Source: an uncultured Bacilli bacterium (GTDB lineage: Bacteria > Bacillota_I > Bacilli_A > RF39 > UBA660). From it: a stretch of DNA of 7,843 nt. This document shows, in pieces, positions 1-6,599 of the stretch. The stretch's first letter is position 1. The number at the start of each line of letters is the position of its first letter. The notes under the pieces were generated by a model, which worked only from the letters and a program-made list of their open reading frames with translations, made no database searches and was not told the DNA's origin. Made by a program: the position numbers and the translations under genes. The stretch is taken from positions 1 to 7,843 of the forward strand of contig CAJTXC010000063.1 of assembly GCA_910580135.1 (NCBI GenBank), read 5' to 3'.

Positions 1-1117
1 TTACTACAACACCGATATTAGTTTCTGTTACGTATGCATTTAATTGAGCTGCAAAGAATATAAGTACGAATATTCCACCAATGCTCTTTAGATAATCAGT
101 AGAGAAATTAACCATATCTCTTATTTTTCTTATAGTACCTGTTGCAACACCAAAAACAAAACCTTGTAATGCAAAGATAAACGAAATAATACCAACCATG
201 TTAATCATTAGAAGTGAATCTGATGAAAATAACATTTTTGAATATACATCTTGAGACTTATCCAATAATAATCCTAAGAATCCATCTCCATTTACCGGAA
301 TAATCATAAGAATAAGTACTAACATACAAATAACAGTTGTTATTAATACTGCAATTAATCCATGTTTTTCTTTAGTATCTTCTAAAACTAATTCATCATC
401 CTCTTCAATTTTGTTTGGTCCAAGTTTTCTGGATACTACTTTTTCAGTTATAAAAGTACATATTGCTGCAATGAAAATAGATGCAACCACTACAAATATT
501 ATGTTACTATTTTGTAAAACTGCATAGTCAGAATCTAACAATTTAGCACTAGCTTCTGTATAGCTAGATAAGTTATAATCTAGAGCTGTTACAAAAAGTC
601 CTACACCATGACCAGCAGCAAGAGAAGCAAACGAAAGTGCTAGACCTCCAACTGGATTTCTATTCATTGACATAAATAGTATCGCACCTAAAGGAAGAAG
701 TAATACATAACCTACGTTATTATCAATACTTGCGATGATGCAAATAATTGAGAATATAAACACAATTACAAATTTTGGTATCTTGTTACTTATTTTATTG
801 CATAACGTTTTCAAGAAACCTGATTTTACTGCTATTCCAAACCCTATAGCTGCGATTAAAAGTGAACCAAAAGGAACGAATTCTATTAAGTTATTATAAG
901 CTGAAGTTATGATAAATTTAAGTCCATCTAAACTTAAAAGAGAATTAACCCCAACAGTTACCGTATCTACTTCGCCAGCGATCGTTGTTAGCTTGTCATA
1001 AGTAGTTTGAAAGTTTAATACGCTAGCAATTCCACTTATTAAAATAACCAATAATATCATATATATAAAGAACATTACTGGATGAGATGATCTCTTTAAT
1101 TTTTTTGGATTAATCAT
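1..1117 (-). CDS. AbgT-family transporter, partial (N-terminal 372 residues; C-terminus beyond the left edge)
   Basis: This is a polytopic inner-membrane protein of the AbgT family. The family includes E. coli AbgT (p-aminobenzoyl-glutamate uptake) and MtrF/YdaH (reported sulfonamide/antimetabolite efflux). The reading frame stays open to base 2 with no stop. Family proteins are about 500 residues, so roughly a quarter is missing. Visible signs are a basic N-terminus (MINPKKLKRSSHP), at least eight hydrophobic segments, a membrane motif around residues 131-140 (IDNNVGYVLLLPLG, matching the family's D-x-G-Y...PL pattern), and a second at 153-175 (NRNPVGGLALSFASLAAGHG). An acidic cytoplasmic loop (EEDDELVLEDTKEK) follows. 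The ATG at 1117 sits 6 nt after a GGAGG. The start overlaps the DUF951 stop by 8 nt, suggesting translational coupling. The family call is good; substrate and direction cannot be read from sequence. Confidence 0.85.
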   Translation of the reverse strand, partial: MINPKKLKRSSHPVMFFIYMILLVILISGIASVLNFQTTYDKLTTIAGEVDTVTVGVNSLLSLDGLKFIITSAYNNLIEFVPFGSLLIAAIGFGIAVKSGFLKTLCNKISNKIPKFVIVFIFSIICIIASIDNNVGYVLLLPLGAILFMSMNRNPVGGLALSFASLAAGHGVGLFVTALDYNLSSYTEASAKLLDSDYAVLQNSNIIFVVVASIFIAAICTFITEKVVSRKLGPNKIEEDDELVLEDTKEKHGLIAVLITTVICMLVLILMIIPVNGDGFLGLLLDKSQDVYSKMLFSSDSLLMINMVGIISFIFALQGFVFGVATGTIRKIRDMVNFSTDYLKSIGGIFVLIFFAAQLNAYVTETNIGVVV

Positions 1118-1304
1118 TTTGAGCCTCCATTACCTTTTTAATCTTTTTATTAAAATCTACACGTGGCAACATAATTGTTCTTCCACAATTTGTACATTCT
1201 ATCTTAATATCAACCCCTACCCTTGTTATCTTAAACAAATCACATCCACAAGGGTGAGTTTTTTTCATCTTAACAATTGAATTTAAACCATAGTTATTTA
1301 TCAT
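1110..1304 (-). CDS. DUF951 family small cysteine-rich (probable zinc-binding) protein
   Basis: A 64-residue basic protein of the DUF951 family (YyzM-like), whose function is not established. It carries HPCGC at residues 17-21 and CTNCGR at 37-42, a four-cysteine pattern that looks like a small zinc ribbon. The typical family text VKMKKTHPCG and IMLPRVDF is present. I place the start at the ATG at 1304 because a GAGG lies 6 nt upstream; the in-frame TTG at 1316 would lie upstream of that site and lacks one of its own. The start overlaps the end of the mscS-like gene by 11 nt, and its stop overlaps the next gene by 8 nt. In many Bacillota DUF951 genes sit just downstream of spo0J/parB, often near an MscS-type gene, ychF or serS, as recalled from known genomes. 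The cysteine motif suggests nucleic-acid or metal binding, but this is inference. Confidence 0.9.
   Translation of the reverse strand: MINNYGLNSIVKMKKTHPCGCDLFKITRVGVDIKIECTNCGRTIMLPRVDFNKKIKKVMEAQND
1124..1128 (-). promoter_or_regulatory. Shine-Dalgarno of the AbgT-family gene, inside the DUF951 gene
   Basis: The minus strand reads GGAGG followed by CTCAAA and ATG, a 6-nt spacing. The site lies within the last codons of the upstream gene. Ribosomes finishing DUF951 would therefore sit over the transporter start. It fixes the transporter start at 1117. Confidence 0.8.
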
Positions 1305-2100
1305 TATGTACCTCAATTTGCATGTATGGTATTTTTATACCGTTTTTATCTAATGCATTTTTAAATTCTTTTTTCATTTGTCTTTCAACTTCGAAATGTT
1401 TAGCTGGCTTACACCTACCAGATATTCTAAACACAACTGATGAATCTGCTAATTCTTGTACACCTAAAACTTCTGGTTCATCTATTAATGATGGTATTTT
1501 TTCTTTTAACGTTGCAGAAGTTACCTGTAATATTTTTTCTGCTTTATCTAGTTTGGTTTCATAACTAACAGGAATATCAACCACTGCTAATGTTTTATCT
1601 AGGCTATAATTAATAACTTCAGATATGTTTCTATTAGATATAATCTTAATTTCACCAGTATAAGCCTGCATCCTAGTTGATTTTAAACCAATGGATAAAA
1701 CCGTCCCAGTAAAATTATCTATTTTAACAAAGTCACCAACTGCAAACCAGTTTTCAAAAAGAATTGAAATTCCAACTAACACATCTTTTAATATATCTTG
1801 AAAAGCAAGACCAACAACCAAACTTAATACTCCAAGTCCAGTTACTAATGCTGCGGTATTAACACCATAAACTCCTAAAAGTGATAATATGGCAAGTATC
1901 CATACTACATATTTTATTATGCTACATAATAAACTTCTAATTGTACTTACTTTTCTTTCTTCGAATTTCTTATGTTTCTTTTTTGGATTAAAAGTTTTTT
2001 TAACTAAAGCTTTTAACATTTTTTCAATTATGAAAGCAACAATAACAATTATAACGGTCATATATATTTCTTTTGCTATTGTAAGACCAAAAATTTTCAT
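1294..2100 (-). CDS. small-conductance mechanosensitive channel, MscS family (short, three-TM type)
   Basis: A 268-residue inner-membrane channel that would open under membrane tension and release osmolytes during hypo-osmotic shock. Layout: TM1 about residues 12-33; a very basic cytoplasmic loop at 34-50 (FNPKKKHKKFEERK); TM2 about 60-80; pore-lining TM3 about 83-118, with the glycine/alanine-rich GLGVLSLVVGLAFQD and the family ILFENWFAVGDFV. The beta domain follows (GTVLSIGLKSTRMQ at 132-145), with ISNRNI at 154-159 where most members have IPN. A C-terminal alpha/beta domain ends the protein. Length matches the compact MscS/YkuT-like subgroup. The ATG at 2100 follows GGAG by 7 nt. The gene begins 10 nt after the parB stop, so it belongs to the same operon. 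The exact paralogue name is not clear. Confidence 0.93.
   Translation of the reverse strand: MKIFGLTIAKEIYMTVIIVIVAFIIEKMLKALVKKTFNPKKKHKKFEERKVSTIRSLLCSIIKYVVWILAILSLLGVYGVNTAALVTGLGVLSLVVGLAFQDILKDVLVGISILFENWFAVGDFVKIDNFTGTVLSIGLKSTRMQAYTGEIKIISNRNISEVINYSLDKTLAVVDIPVSYETKLDKAEKILQVTSATLKEKIPSLIDEPEVLGVQELADSSVVFRISGRCKPAKHFEVERQMKKEFKNALDKNGIKIPYMQIEVHNDK
1311..1314 (-). promoter_or_regulatory. Shine-Dalgarno deciding the DUF951 start
   Basis: GAGG on the minus strand, 6 nt before the ATG at 1304 and inside the last codons of the mscS-like gene. It favours the ATG over the upstream in-frame TTG at 1316, giving 64 rather than 68 residues. Confidence 0.75.
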
Positions 2101-2110
2101 AATAATTCTC

Positions 2111-2998
2111 CTATTCTACTTCTATATCTAAAATTTCAAGTATACGATTTAAATCTTCTTTTGTAACAAAAGAAATCTTTATCTTATTTCCAGATATTGC
2201 TACTTTAGTTCCTAATTTTTCTTTCATAGCATCTTCTACGTATTTGTACTCTTTAGATTTTTTTGTTTTTGCAACAGGTGCACTTCTTACAAAATCAGTA
2301 GATTCAGTTAATTTTTCTAAATCTCTTACGCTTAAGTTTTCACTTACAACTTTATTAGCTAACTCTTCTATTTGATCATGACTTTCTAATTTACTTAAAA
2401 CTCTAGCATGTCCCATTGATATTTTATTATATAAAACCATATCTTGAACACTAAGTGGTAATCTAAGTAATCCTAACATGTTTGTTATATGACTTCTTGA
2501 TTTACCAAGTTTTTTAGCTAAATCTTCTTGAGTTAATCTAAGTGATTCAATTATTGATTTATAAGCTTTTGCTTCTTCTATTGCAGATAAATTTTCTCTT
2601 TGTAAGTTTTCAAGTAAAGCTACTTGCATCATTTCTTCATCTGTAAAATCTCTTATGATTGCAGGAACTTTAGTAAGACCAGCTAATTTAGAAGCTTTAG
2701 CTCTTCTTTCACCAGCGATAATGTTGTATCCTTTAACACTTTTCTTAACAATTATAGGTTGGAAAACACCATGTTCTTTAATTGATTCTGAAAGCTCTTT
2801 TAAAGCATCTTCATCAAACACTTTTCTAGGTTGGTAAGGATTGCTCATTAACTCACTTAAATCTACTTCAACTATTTCATCTTTTGGAGTTTCCTCTACA
2901 ATTTTTTCCTCAACTTGATCAAGGTCTAACATTTCGGAATTAAATAATTGTTCTAAGCCCATTCCTAAGGCTCTTCTTTTATTGTTTTCTTCTTTCAT
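2111..2998 (-). CDS. parB: chromosome-partitioning protein ParB (Spo0J type), parS-binding CTPase clamp
   Basis: ParB binds parS sites near the origin, hydrolyses CTP, slides as a clamp and recruits ParA and SMC. The 295-residue protein has the N-terminal ParA-stimulating peptide RRALGMGLEQLF (residues 8-19), then a linker. The ParB/Sulfiredoxin CTP-binding domain follows, with NPYQPRK (53-59), GVFQPIIV (77-84), GERRA (96-100) and ENLQRENL (130-137). Next is the helix-turn-helix around 155-180 (LTQEDLAKKLGKSRSHITNM), then a lysine-rich linker (about 242-252) and the C-terminal dimerisation domain. The start is ambiguous. AAAGGAGG ends 12 nt before this ATG but only 3 nt before an in-frame TTG at 3007, which would add three residues. 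I prefer the ATG. The gene overlaps parA by 20 nt and uses a TAG stop. Confidence 0.96.
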   Translation of the reverse strand: MKEENNKRRALGMGLEQLFNSEMLDLDQVEEKIVEETPKDEIVEVDLSELMSNPYQPRKVFDEDALKELSESIKEHGVFQPIIVKKSVKGYNIIAGERRAKASKLAGLTKVPAIIRDFTDEEMMQVALLENLQRENLSAIEEAKAYKSIIESLRLTQEDLAKKLGKSRSHITNMLGLLRLPLSVQDMVLYNKISMGHARVLSKLESHDQIEELANKVVSENLSVRDLEKLTESTDFVRSAPVAKTKKSKEYKYVEDAMKEKLGTKVAISGNKIKISFVTKEDLNRILEILDIEVE

Positions 2999-3773
2999 CT
3001 TGTTCAATTACCTCCTTTGCTAGGTTAAGATATGCTTCGGTTCCACGACTCATTGGATCATAAGCTACTATTGGCTTACCATGACTTGGTGCCTCAGTTA
3101 ATCTTATTAATCTTGGGATCAACGTATTATATACTCTTTCTTTAAAGAAACCTCTTATTTCTTCTACCACTTCTAATCCTAAGTTAGTTCTAGAATCTAA
3201 CATGGTAAGTAATACACCTTCTATTTCTAATCCTGGATTAAGTTTCTTTTGCGCAAGCATTATAGAATTTAATAACTGCATTATTCCTTCCAACGCAAAG
3301 AACTCACATTGTACAGGAATTAAAACCGAATTAGATGCAGTAAGTGCATTAGTTGTTAAAAGCCCAAGAGATGGCGGACAATCAATTATTATAAAATCAT
3401 ACTCATCTTTAATTGGTTCTAAAGCTAATTTAAGTTGCATGTTCTTTTGAAAATTAACATCTTGCTTAGCTTTTTCAATTAATTCTATATCAGCACCTGC
3501 TAAATTAATTGTTGCAGGGATAATACTTAAGTTTTTAAAGTTAGTTCTGATTATTGCTTGGCTTGCGCTACATCTTGCAAGTAATAAATCATATATACTT
3601 TTATCAACGTCACCCTTATTAATTCCAACACCTGTTGATGCATTTCCTTGTGGATCTAAATCAATAAGTAATACTTTTTTATTTTGCACTCCTAGTGAAG
3701 CTGCTAAATTTATACTAGTGGTTGTTTTACCTACACCACCTTTTTGATTTACTAATGCTATTATTCTTGCCAT
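2979..3773 (-). CDS. parA: chromosome-partitioning ATPase ParA (Soj type)
   Basis: A 264-residue deviant-Walker ATPase that dimerises with ATP, binds DNA non-specifically and works with ParB in origin segregation; in B. subtilis Soj it also modulates DnaA. Motifs: deviant Walker A KGGVGKTT at 11-18 (both lysines, K11 and K16, present), LLIDLDPQGN at 35-44, Walker B FIIIDCPP at 127-134 with D131, and the conserved IPRLIRLTEAPSHGKPI at 219-235. Length is that of chromosomal Soj (about 253-265), without the N-terminal HTH of many plasmid ParAs, so a chromosomal role is favoured. The ATG at 3773 follows GAGG by 4 nt. It heads the parA-parB-mscS-DUF951-abgT operon and is preceded by a probable promoter. 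Confidence 0.97.
   Translation of the reverse strand: MARIIALVNQKGGVGKTTTSINLAASLGVQNKKVLLIDLDPQGNASTGVGINKGDVDKSIYDLLLARCSASQAIIRTNFKNLSIIPATINLAGADIELIEKAKQDVNFQKNMQLKLALEPIKDEYDFIIIDCPPSLGLLTTNALTASNSVLIPVQCEFFALEGIMQLLNSIMLAQKKLNPGLEIEGVLLTMLDSRTNLGLEVVEEIRGFFKERVYNTLIPRLIRLTEAPSHGKPIVAYDPMSRGTEAYLNLAKEVIEQDERRKQ
3011..3018 (-). promoter_or_regulatory. Shine-Dalgarno of parB, unusual spacing
   Basis: AAAGGAGG on the minus strand, inside the 3' end of parA. Spacing is 3 nt to a TTG at 3007 and 12 nt to the ATG at 2998. Neither is ideal, which leaves the parB start uncertain by three codons. Confidence 0.7.
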
Positions 3774-3821
3774 TTTGCCTCACTTCTTTCTACTTACATC
3801 TATTATTAAATTAACAATACC

Positions 3822-3850
3822 ATTCTATCAAAAAAAAGGTATTTTTTAAA
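3822..3850 (-). promoter_or_regulatory. probable sigma-A promoter of the parA operon
   Basis: The minus strand has TTTAAA (3850-3845), a 17-nt spacer, and extended -10 TGATAGAAT with the hexamer at 3827-3822. The spacer contains eight consecutive Ts (3837-3830). An overlapping alternative is TTGATA (3831-3826), 18 nt, AATAAT (3807-3802). The first agrees better with the extended -10 pattern at the other promoters here. Its predicted transcript leader is about 40 nt. Confidence 0.55.
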
Positions 3851-3864
3851 GTCTTAATTAGACT
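3850..3864 (-). terminator. weak hairpin at the whiA 3' end
   Basis: A 5-bp stem, AGTCT/AGACT, with a 5-nt loop, starting inside the whiA stop codon. On the minus strand it is followed by only two Ts and then a run of As, so it is a poor intrinsic terminator. Some read-through from whiA into parA is likely. The hairpin also abuts the parA -35 element. Confidence 0.3.
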
Positions 3865-4795
3865 AATTTTGTTCTCTTATTTTATCTGCAAATTCTTTAA
3901 TCTTTCTAAATCTATGGTTTAAACAAGATTTACTTACGTTAACTCCAGTTTCTAAAGTCATTATTTTACTTAGTTCCAAAAGAGAAGTTTCTGGATATCT
4001 AACTCTATATTCAGCACTTTCTTTTATTTTTTCATCAAGTAAATCATACATGTCTTTTTCTTTTATAAAGTTTATTTCCGAAATAAGTTTATTTGATGTA
4101 GCTACCATTTTCTCAACGTTAGCTTGCTCACAGTTATTAAGCCTGTTTGTCATGTTTATTTTTTCTCTATATACTCTTATTTCTTCATAATACATAACTC
4201 CGTTATAAGCTCTTATAAGTCTTAAGAAATCACTTATTTTTTCAGCTTCTTTAACGTATATCATATAACCTTTTTTTCTATGTAATATCTTGCTGTTTAA
4301 ATTACTATCTTTTAATAAGTTATTTAAAAAGTTAGCATATTCTGTATCACCAATTAAAAATTCTAAGTGATACCTTGATGTTTTAGGATCATTCAAACTG
4401 CCTGATACTAAGAATACACCTCTTAAATAAGCTCTTCTTAGTTCTTCATCTGATAATAAAGATTCATTCGGTATTCTAAGTAATTGGTTTTTTTCGTTTA
4501 CTATACCTAAATCACGAAGAACTTTTAAAGTATCTTTTTTTAATTCTAAAACATATATTTCATTTTTCTTAAAGTTATAATTTTTTCTTAAAGATATATT
4601 TAAGTTAATATCATAAAGAATTTTAAACAAACCAAATATACGGTTTGCAACAAACTTATTTTCAGTCTGAATTTTAATATTATATATCTTTATTTCTGCG
4701 CTAGTTCTGATAATACCAGATAACTCAGATAAGTATTCCGCCCTAGTACACTCAGTCGTACTTATTTCTTTTTTTATCTTACTTGAAAATGTCAT
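3863..4795 (-). CDS. whiA: DNA-binding regulator WhiA
   Basis: A 310-residue WhiA protein, near the usual length of about 315. WhiA combines a degenerate LAGLIDADG homing-endonuclease fold with a C-terminal helix-turn-helix. It is a sporulation regulator in actinomycetes; in B. subtilis its loss affects cell division and chromosome segregation. Visible parts: the N-terminal signature MTFSSKIKKEIS and ELSGIIRTSAEI (1-35), a central LAGLIDADG-like segment beginning AYLRGVFLVSGSLNDP (122-137), and the C-terminal HTH at about 271-304 (SLLELSKIM, VSKSCLNHRFRKI). I place the start at 4795 because the family begins here, and because a longer in-frame ORF (to 4891) would run through the promoter at 4818-4846. 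The Shine-Dalgarno is weak (AGGG, 9 nt upstream). The stop is TAG. Adjacency to parAB is notable given the segregation link. rapZ and yvcK, its usual upstream partners, are absent. Confidence 0.95.
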   Translation of the reverse strand: MTFSSKIKKEISTTECTRAEYLSELSGIIRTSAEIKIYNIKIQTENKFVANRIFGLFKILYDINLNISLRKNYNFKKNEIYVLELKKDTLKVLRDLGIVNEKNQLLRIPNESLLSDEELRRAYLRGVFLVSGSLNDPKTSRYHLEFLIGDTEYANFLNNLLKDSNLNSKILHRKKGYMIYVKEAEKISDFLRLIRAYNGVMYYEEIRVYREKINMTNRLNNCEQANVEKMVATSNKLISEINFIKEKDMYDLLDEKIKESAEYRVRYPETSLLELSKIMTLETGVNVSKSCLNHRFRKIKEFADKIREQN

Positions 4796-4817
4796 GTTAT
4801 CACACCCTACTAGACAA

Positions 4818-4846
4818 ATTATATCAAATAAAGATTTCTTTTTCAA
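4818..4846 (-). promoter_or_regulatory. strong sigma-A promoter of whiA
   Basis: TTGAAA (4846-4841), a 17-nt spacer and a consensus TATAAT (4823-4818) extended by TGA to TGATATAAT. It is the best promoter in the window. The -10 ends 22 nt before the whiA ATG, giving a leader of about 15 nt. It lies just downstream of the trxB terminator. Confidence 0.85.
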
Positions 4847-4875
4847 CATATCCAGGTGTTTTTTATTCATTAAAC

Positions 4876-4907
4876 AAAAAAAGAAACTCAAGATTACCTT
4901 GAATTTC
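4876..4907 (-). terminator. intrinsic terminator of the yvlD-lgt-trxB operon
   Basis: A 10-bp stem (4907-4898 with 4892-4883, one G-T wobble), a 5-nt loop and seven Ts (4882-4876) on the minus strand. The trxB stop codon (4896-4894) lies in the loop, so the 5' arm is the end of the coding sequence. Confidence 0.85.
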
Positions 4908-5802
4908 TCATATTTTTTATAATATTAGATGCAGCAATAGCTCCTTCACTTGTTGCTGTTACAACTTGATATAAACTTTTACTTATTGCATCCCCGCAAG
5001 CATAAACGTTATCATCACTTGTTTTCATATTGCCATCAACTATGATACCTTGACTATCTGTTTCTAATTTTAAGTTTTGGTAATAGCCAGTGTTTGAATC
5101 CTGTCCTATACAAACAAAGACTGCAGAAACGTCTAATTCTTGATTATTATCTAATTTTATTTTTTCTATAATTTCGTCACCAATTATTTCGGTTACTTTA
5201 GCTTCATATATAACTTCTACGTTTTCTTTTTCTAATATATTTTTTTCTTTTTCGTCTGCTTTTAAAGTATTAGATCTATTAATTACATATATGTGGTTTG
5301 CAATGTTACCCATGTAAGAAGCTGCTTCCATAGCAGAGTTTCCACCACCAATTACTGCAACAACCTTATTTTTATATAAAGTACCATCACATATTGCGCA
5401 GTAAGATATTCCTTTACCAACAAATTTTTCTGCATCTTTAGCATCTAACTTTCTTGGAATTTTTCCTGTTGCAATTAAAACATATTTAGTTTGATATTCA
5501 TTATTATCAGTAATTATTTTATACGTGTCATTTTCTTTTTCGATGTTTTTTACTGCTTCTACTTTTAAATCGATTCCTAGTTCTTCTATTTGACTATACA
5601 TCCTAAAAGCAAGAGTAGTACCATCTTTATCGACATAGCCTGGATAATTTTCTATCTTATGAGTTTTGTTTAAAGTTCCACCAGGTGCATCCTTTTCTAA
5701 AATAAGTGGGTTTAATCCTGATCTTTCAAAATAAATTGCTGCAGTCATTCCGGCTGGTCCTGCACCTATTATAACAACATCATAATTAACGTTTGATTTC
5801 AT
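4894..5802 (-). CDS. trxB: thioredoxin reductase-type FAD/NAD(P)H disulfide reductase
   Basis: A 302-residue low-molecular-weight thioredoxin reductase. It would pass electrons from NAD(P)H through FAD to the redox disulfide and then to thioredoxin in the cytoplasm. Domains: N-terminal FAD site GAGPAG (13-18); GGTLNKTHKIENYPG (41-55); ATGKIPR (111-117); active-site CAIC-D at 135-139; nucleotide site GGGNSA (152-157); C-terminal FAD motif ACGDAI (268-273) and QVVTATSEGAIAA (279-291). The usual HRRDxxRA that grips the NADPH 2'-phosphate reads NRSNTLKA (175-182), so one arginine is serine and another is lysine; cofactor preference is therefore uncertain. The ATG follows AGGAG by 9 nt and overlaps the end of lgt by 17 nt. 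It is the last gene of its operon. In many Bacillota rapZ-yvcK-whiA would follow at once; here whiA is a separate unit. Confidence 0.93.
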   Translation of the reverse strand: MKSNVNYDVVIIGAGPAGMTAAIYFERSGLNPLILEKDAPGGTLNKTHKIENYPGYVDKDGTTLAFRMYSQIEELGIDLKVEAVKNIEKENDTYKIITDNNEYQTKYVLIATGKIPRKLDAKDAEKFVGKGISYCAICDGTLYKNKVVAVIGGGNSAMEAASYMGNIANHIYVINRSNTLKADEKEKNILEKENVEVIYEAKVTEIIGDEIIEKIKLDNNQELDVSAVFVCIGQDSNTGYYQNLKLETDSQGIIVDGNMKTSDDNVYACGDAISKSLYQVVTATSEGAIAASNIIKNMRNSR

Positions 5803-6598
5803 TTTCTTTCGCTCCTACTATCTCATTATAGTTTTTACATTTAATTCTAGTTACTATAAACATCAAGGCACCTATAACAATCATAAATATTGAAACCATT
5901 TGAGCCATTTTTAAGCTCCCTAACATTAAACTATCGGTTCTTAAAGATTCTATAAAATATCTAATAAATCCATACCAGATTAAATATAAAGCAGTTGTAT
6001 TACCTAGTTTAGTTCCTTTTAGTTTTCTAAATCCAAATAATATTAAGAAACCTATTATACAAAATACAGATTCATATAAAAATGTAGGATGGTAGTAATG
6101 CCCTCCAATATGCATTCCTTCTATTATAAAGTTAGGTAAATGTAGTTTTTCTAAAAACGCTCTTGTTACTATTCCTCCATGGGCTTCACTATTAAAGAAG
6201 TTGCCCCATCTACCAAGACCTTGTGCCAATATAAGTCCTGGAACTGCTATATCAGTCATCTTTAATATGTTAACTTTATATTTTCTGCAATATAATACTA
6301 AAGTTATAAAACCCGCTATAAGACCTCCATGAATAGCAAGGCCTCCATTCCATACTTTTATTATTTCAAGTGGTGATGTTAAATAATAATCTAAGTTAAA
6401 TACAACATAATATATTCTTGCTCCTAAAAGACCATATATAACACACCAAAAAACCAAGTTAGTTACAAAATCAACCTTAATGTTATGTTTTTTAGCTTCC
6501 TTACAAATTATTATACCTGCTATTATTATCCCTGTTAAAATACATATTGAATACCAGGTTATTGTAAGAGATCCTATACTTATCGCAATTGGGTTCAT
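5786..6598 (-). CDS. lgt: prolipoprotein diacylglyceryl transferase Lgt
   Basis: An inner-membrane enzyme that moves diacylglycerol from phosphatidylglycerol to the lipobox cysteine of prolipoproteins, the first step of lipoprotein maturation. The 270-residue protein has about seven membrane segments and the family marks: WNGGLAIHGG at 83-92; the Lgt signature GRWGNFFNSEAHGG at 129-142; HPTFLYES at 170-177; and YGFIRYFIESLRTD at 209-222, which contains conserved arginines. The ATG at 6598 lies 1 nt after the stop of the upstream membrane gene. An AAAGGTG stands somewhat far upstream (about 11 nt), so translation may depend on coupling. In Bacillota lgt normally follows hprK directly; here a YvlD-type gene takes that place. 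Confidence 0.97.
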   Translation of the reverse strand: MNPIAISIGSLTITWYSICILTGIIIAGIIICKEAKKHNIKVDFVTNLVFWCVIYGLLGARIYYVVFNLDYYLTSPLEIIKVWNGGLAIHGGLIAGFITLVLYCRKYKVNILKMTDIAVPGLILAQGLGRWGNFFNSEAHGGIVTRAFLEKLHLPNFIIEGMHIGGHYYHPTFLYESVFCIIGFLILFGFRKLKGTKLGNTTALYLIWYGFIRYFIESLRTDSLMLGSLKMAQMVSIFMIVIGALMFIVTRIKCKNYNEIVGAKENEIKR

Positions 6599-6599
6599 A

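Noticed and set aside
1155..1170. CACGTG core, considered as a parS site
   Set aside because: Only the central six bases match the parS palindrome; flanks do not. No other parS-like palindrome was seen in the window.
1277..1564. Plus-strand open frame of 95 codons
   Set aside because: Antisense to the mscS-like gene, which has clear family motifs; no ribosome site or recognisable protein pattern.
1889..2131. Plus-strand open frame of 80 codons, hydrophobic
   Set aside because: Its hydrophobicity mirrors the membrane segments of the mscS-like gene on the other strand; shadow frame.
2655..2837. Plus-strand open frame of 60 codons
   Set aside because: Lies inside the conserved CTP-binding domain of parB; shadow frame.
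3202..3450. Plus-strand open frame of 82 codons
   Set aside because: Lies entirely inside parA, antisense; no ribosome site.
3819..3847. Possible plus-strand hairpin ATACC...GGTAT followed by Ts
   Set aside because: Only 5 bp with a loop of about 15 bases, and no plus-strand gene to terminate.
4796..4891. 32-residue N-terminal extension of WhiA
   Set aside because: The region contains a strong promoter (4818-4846), and the family N-terminus begins at the ATG at 4795.
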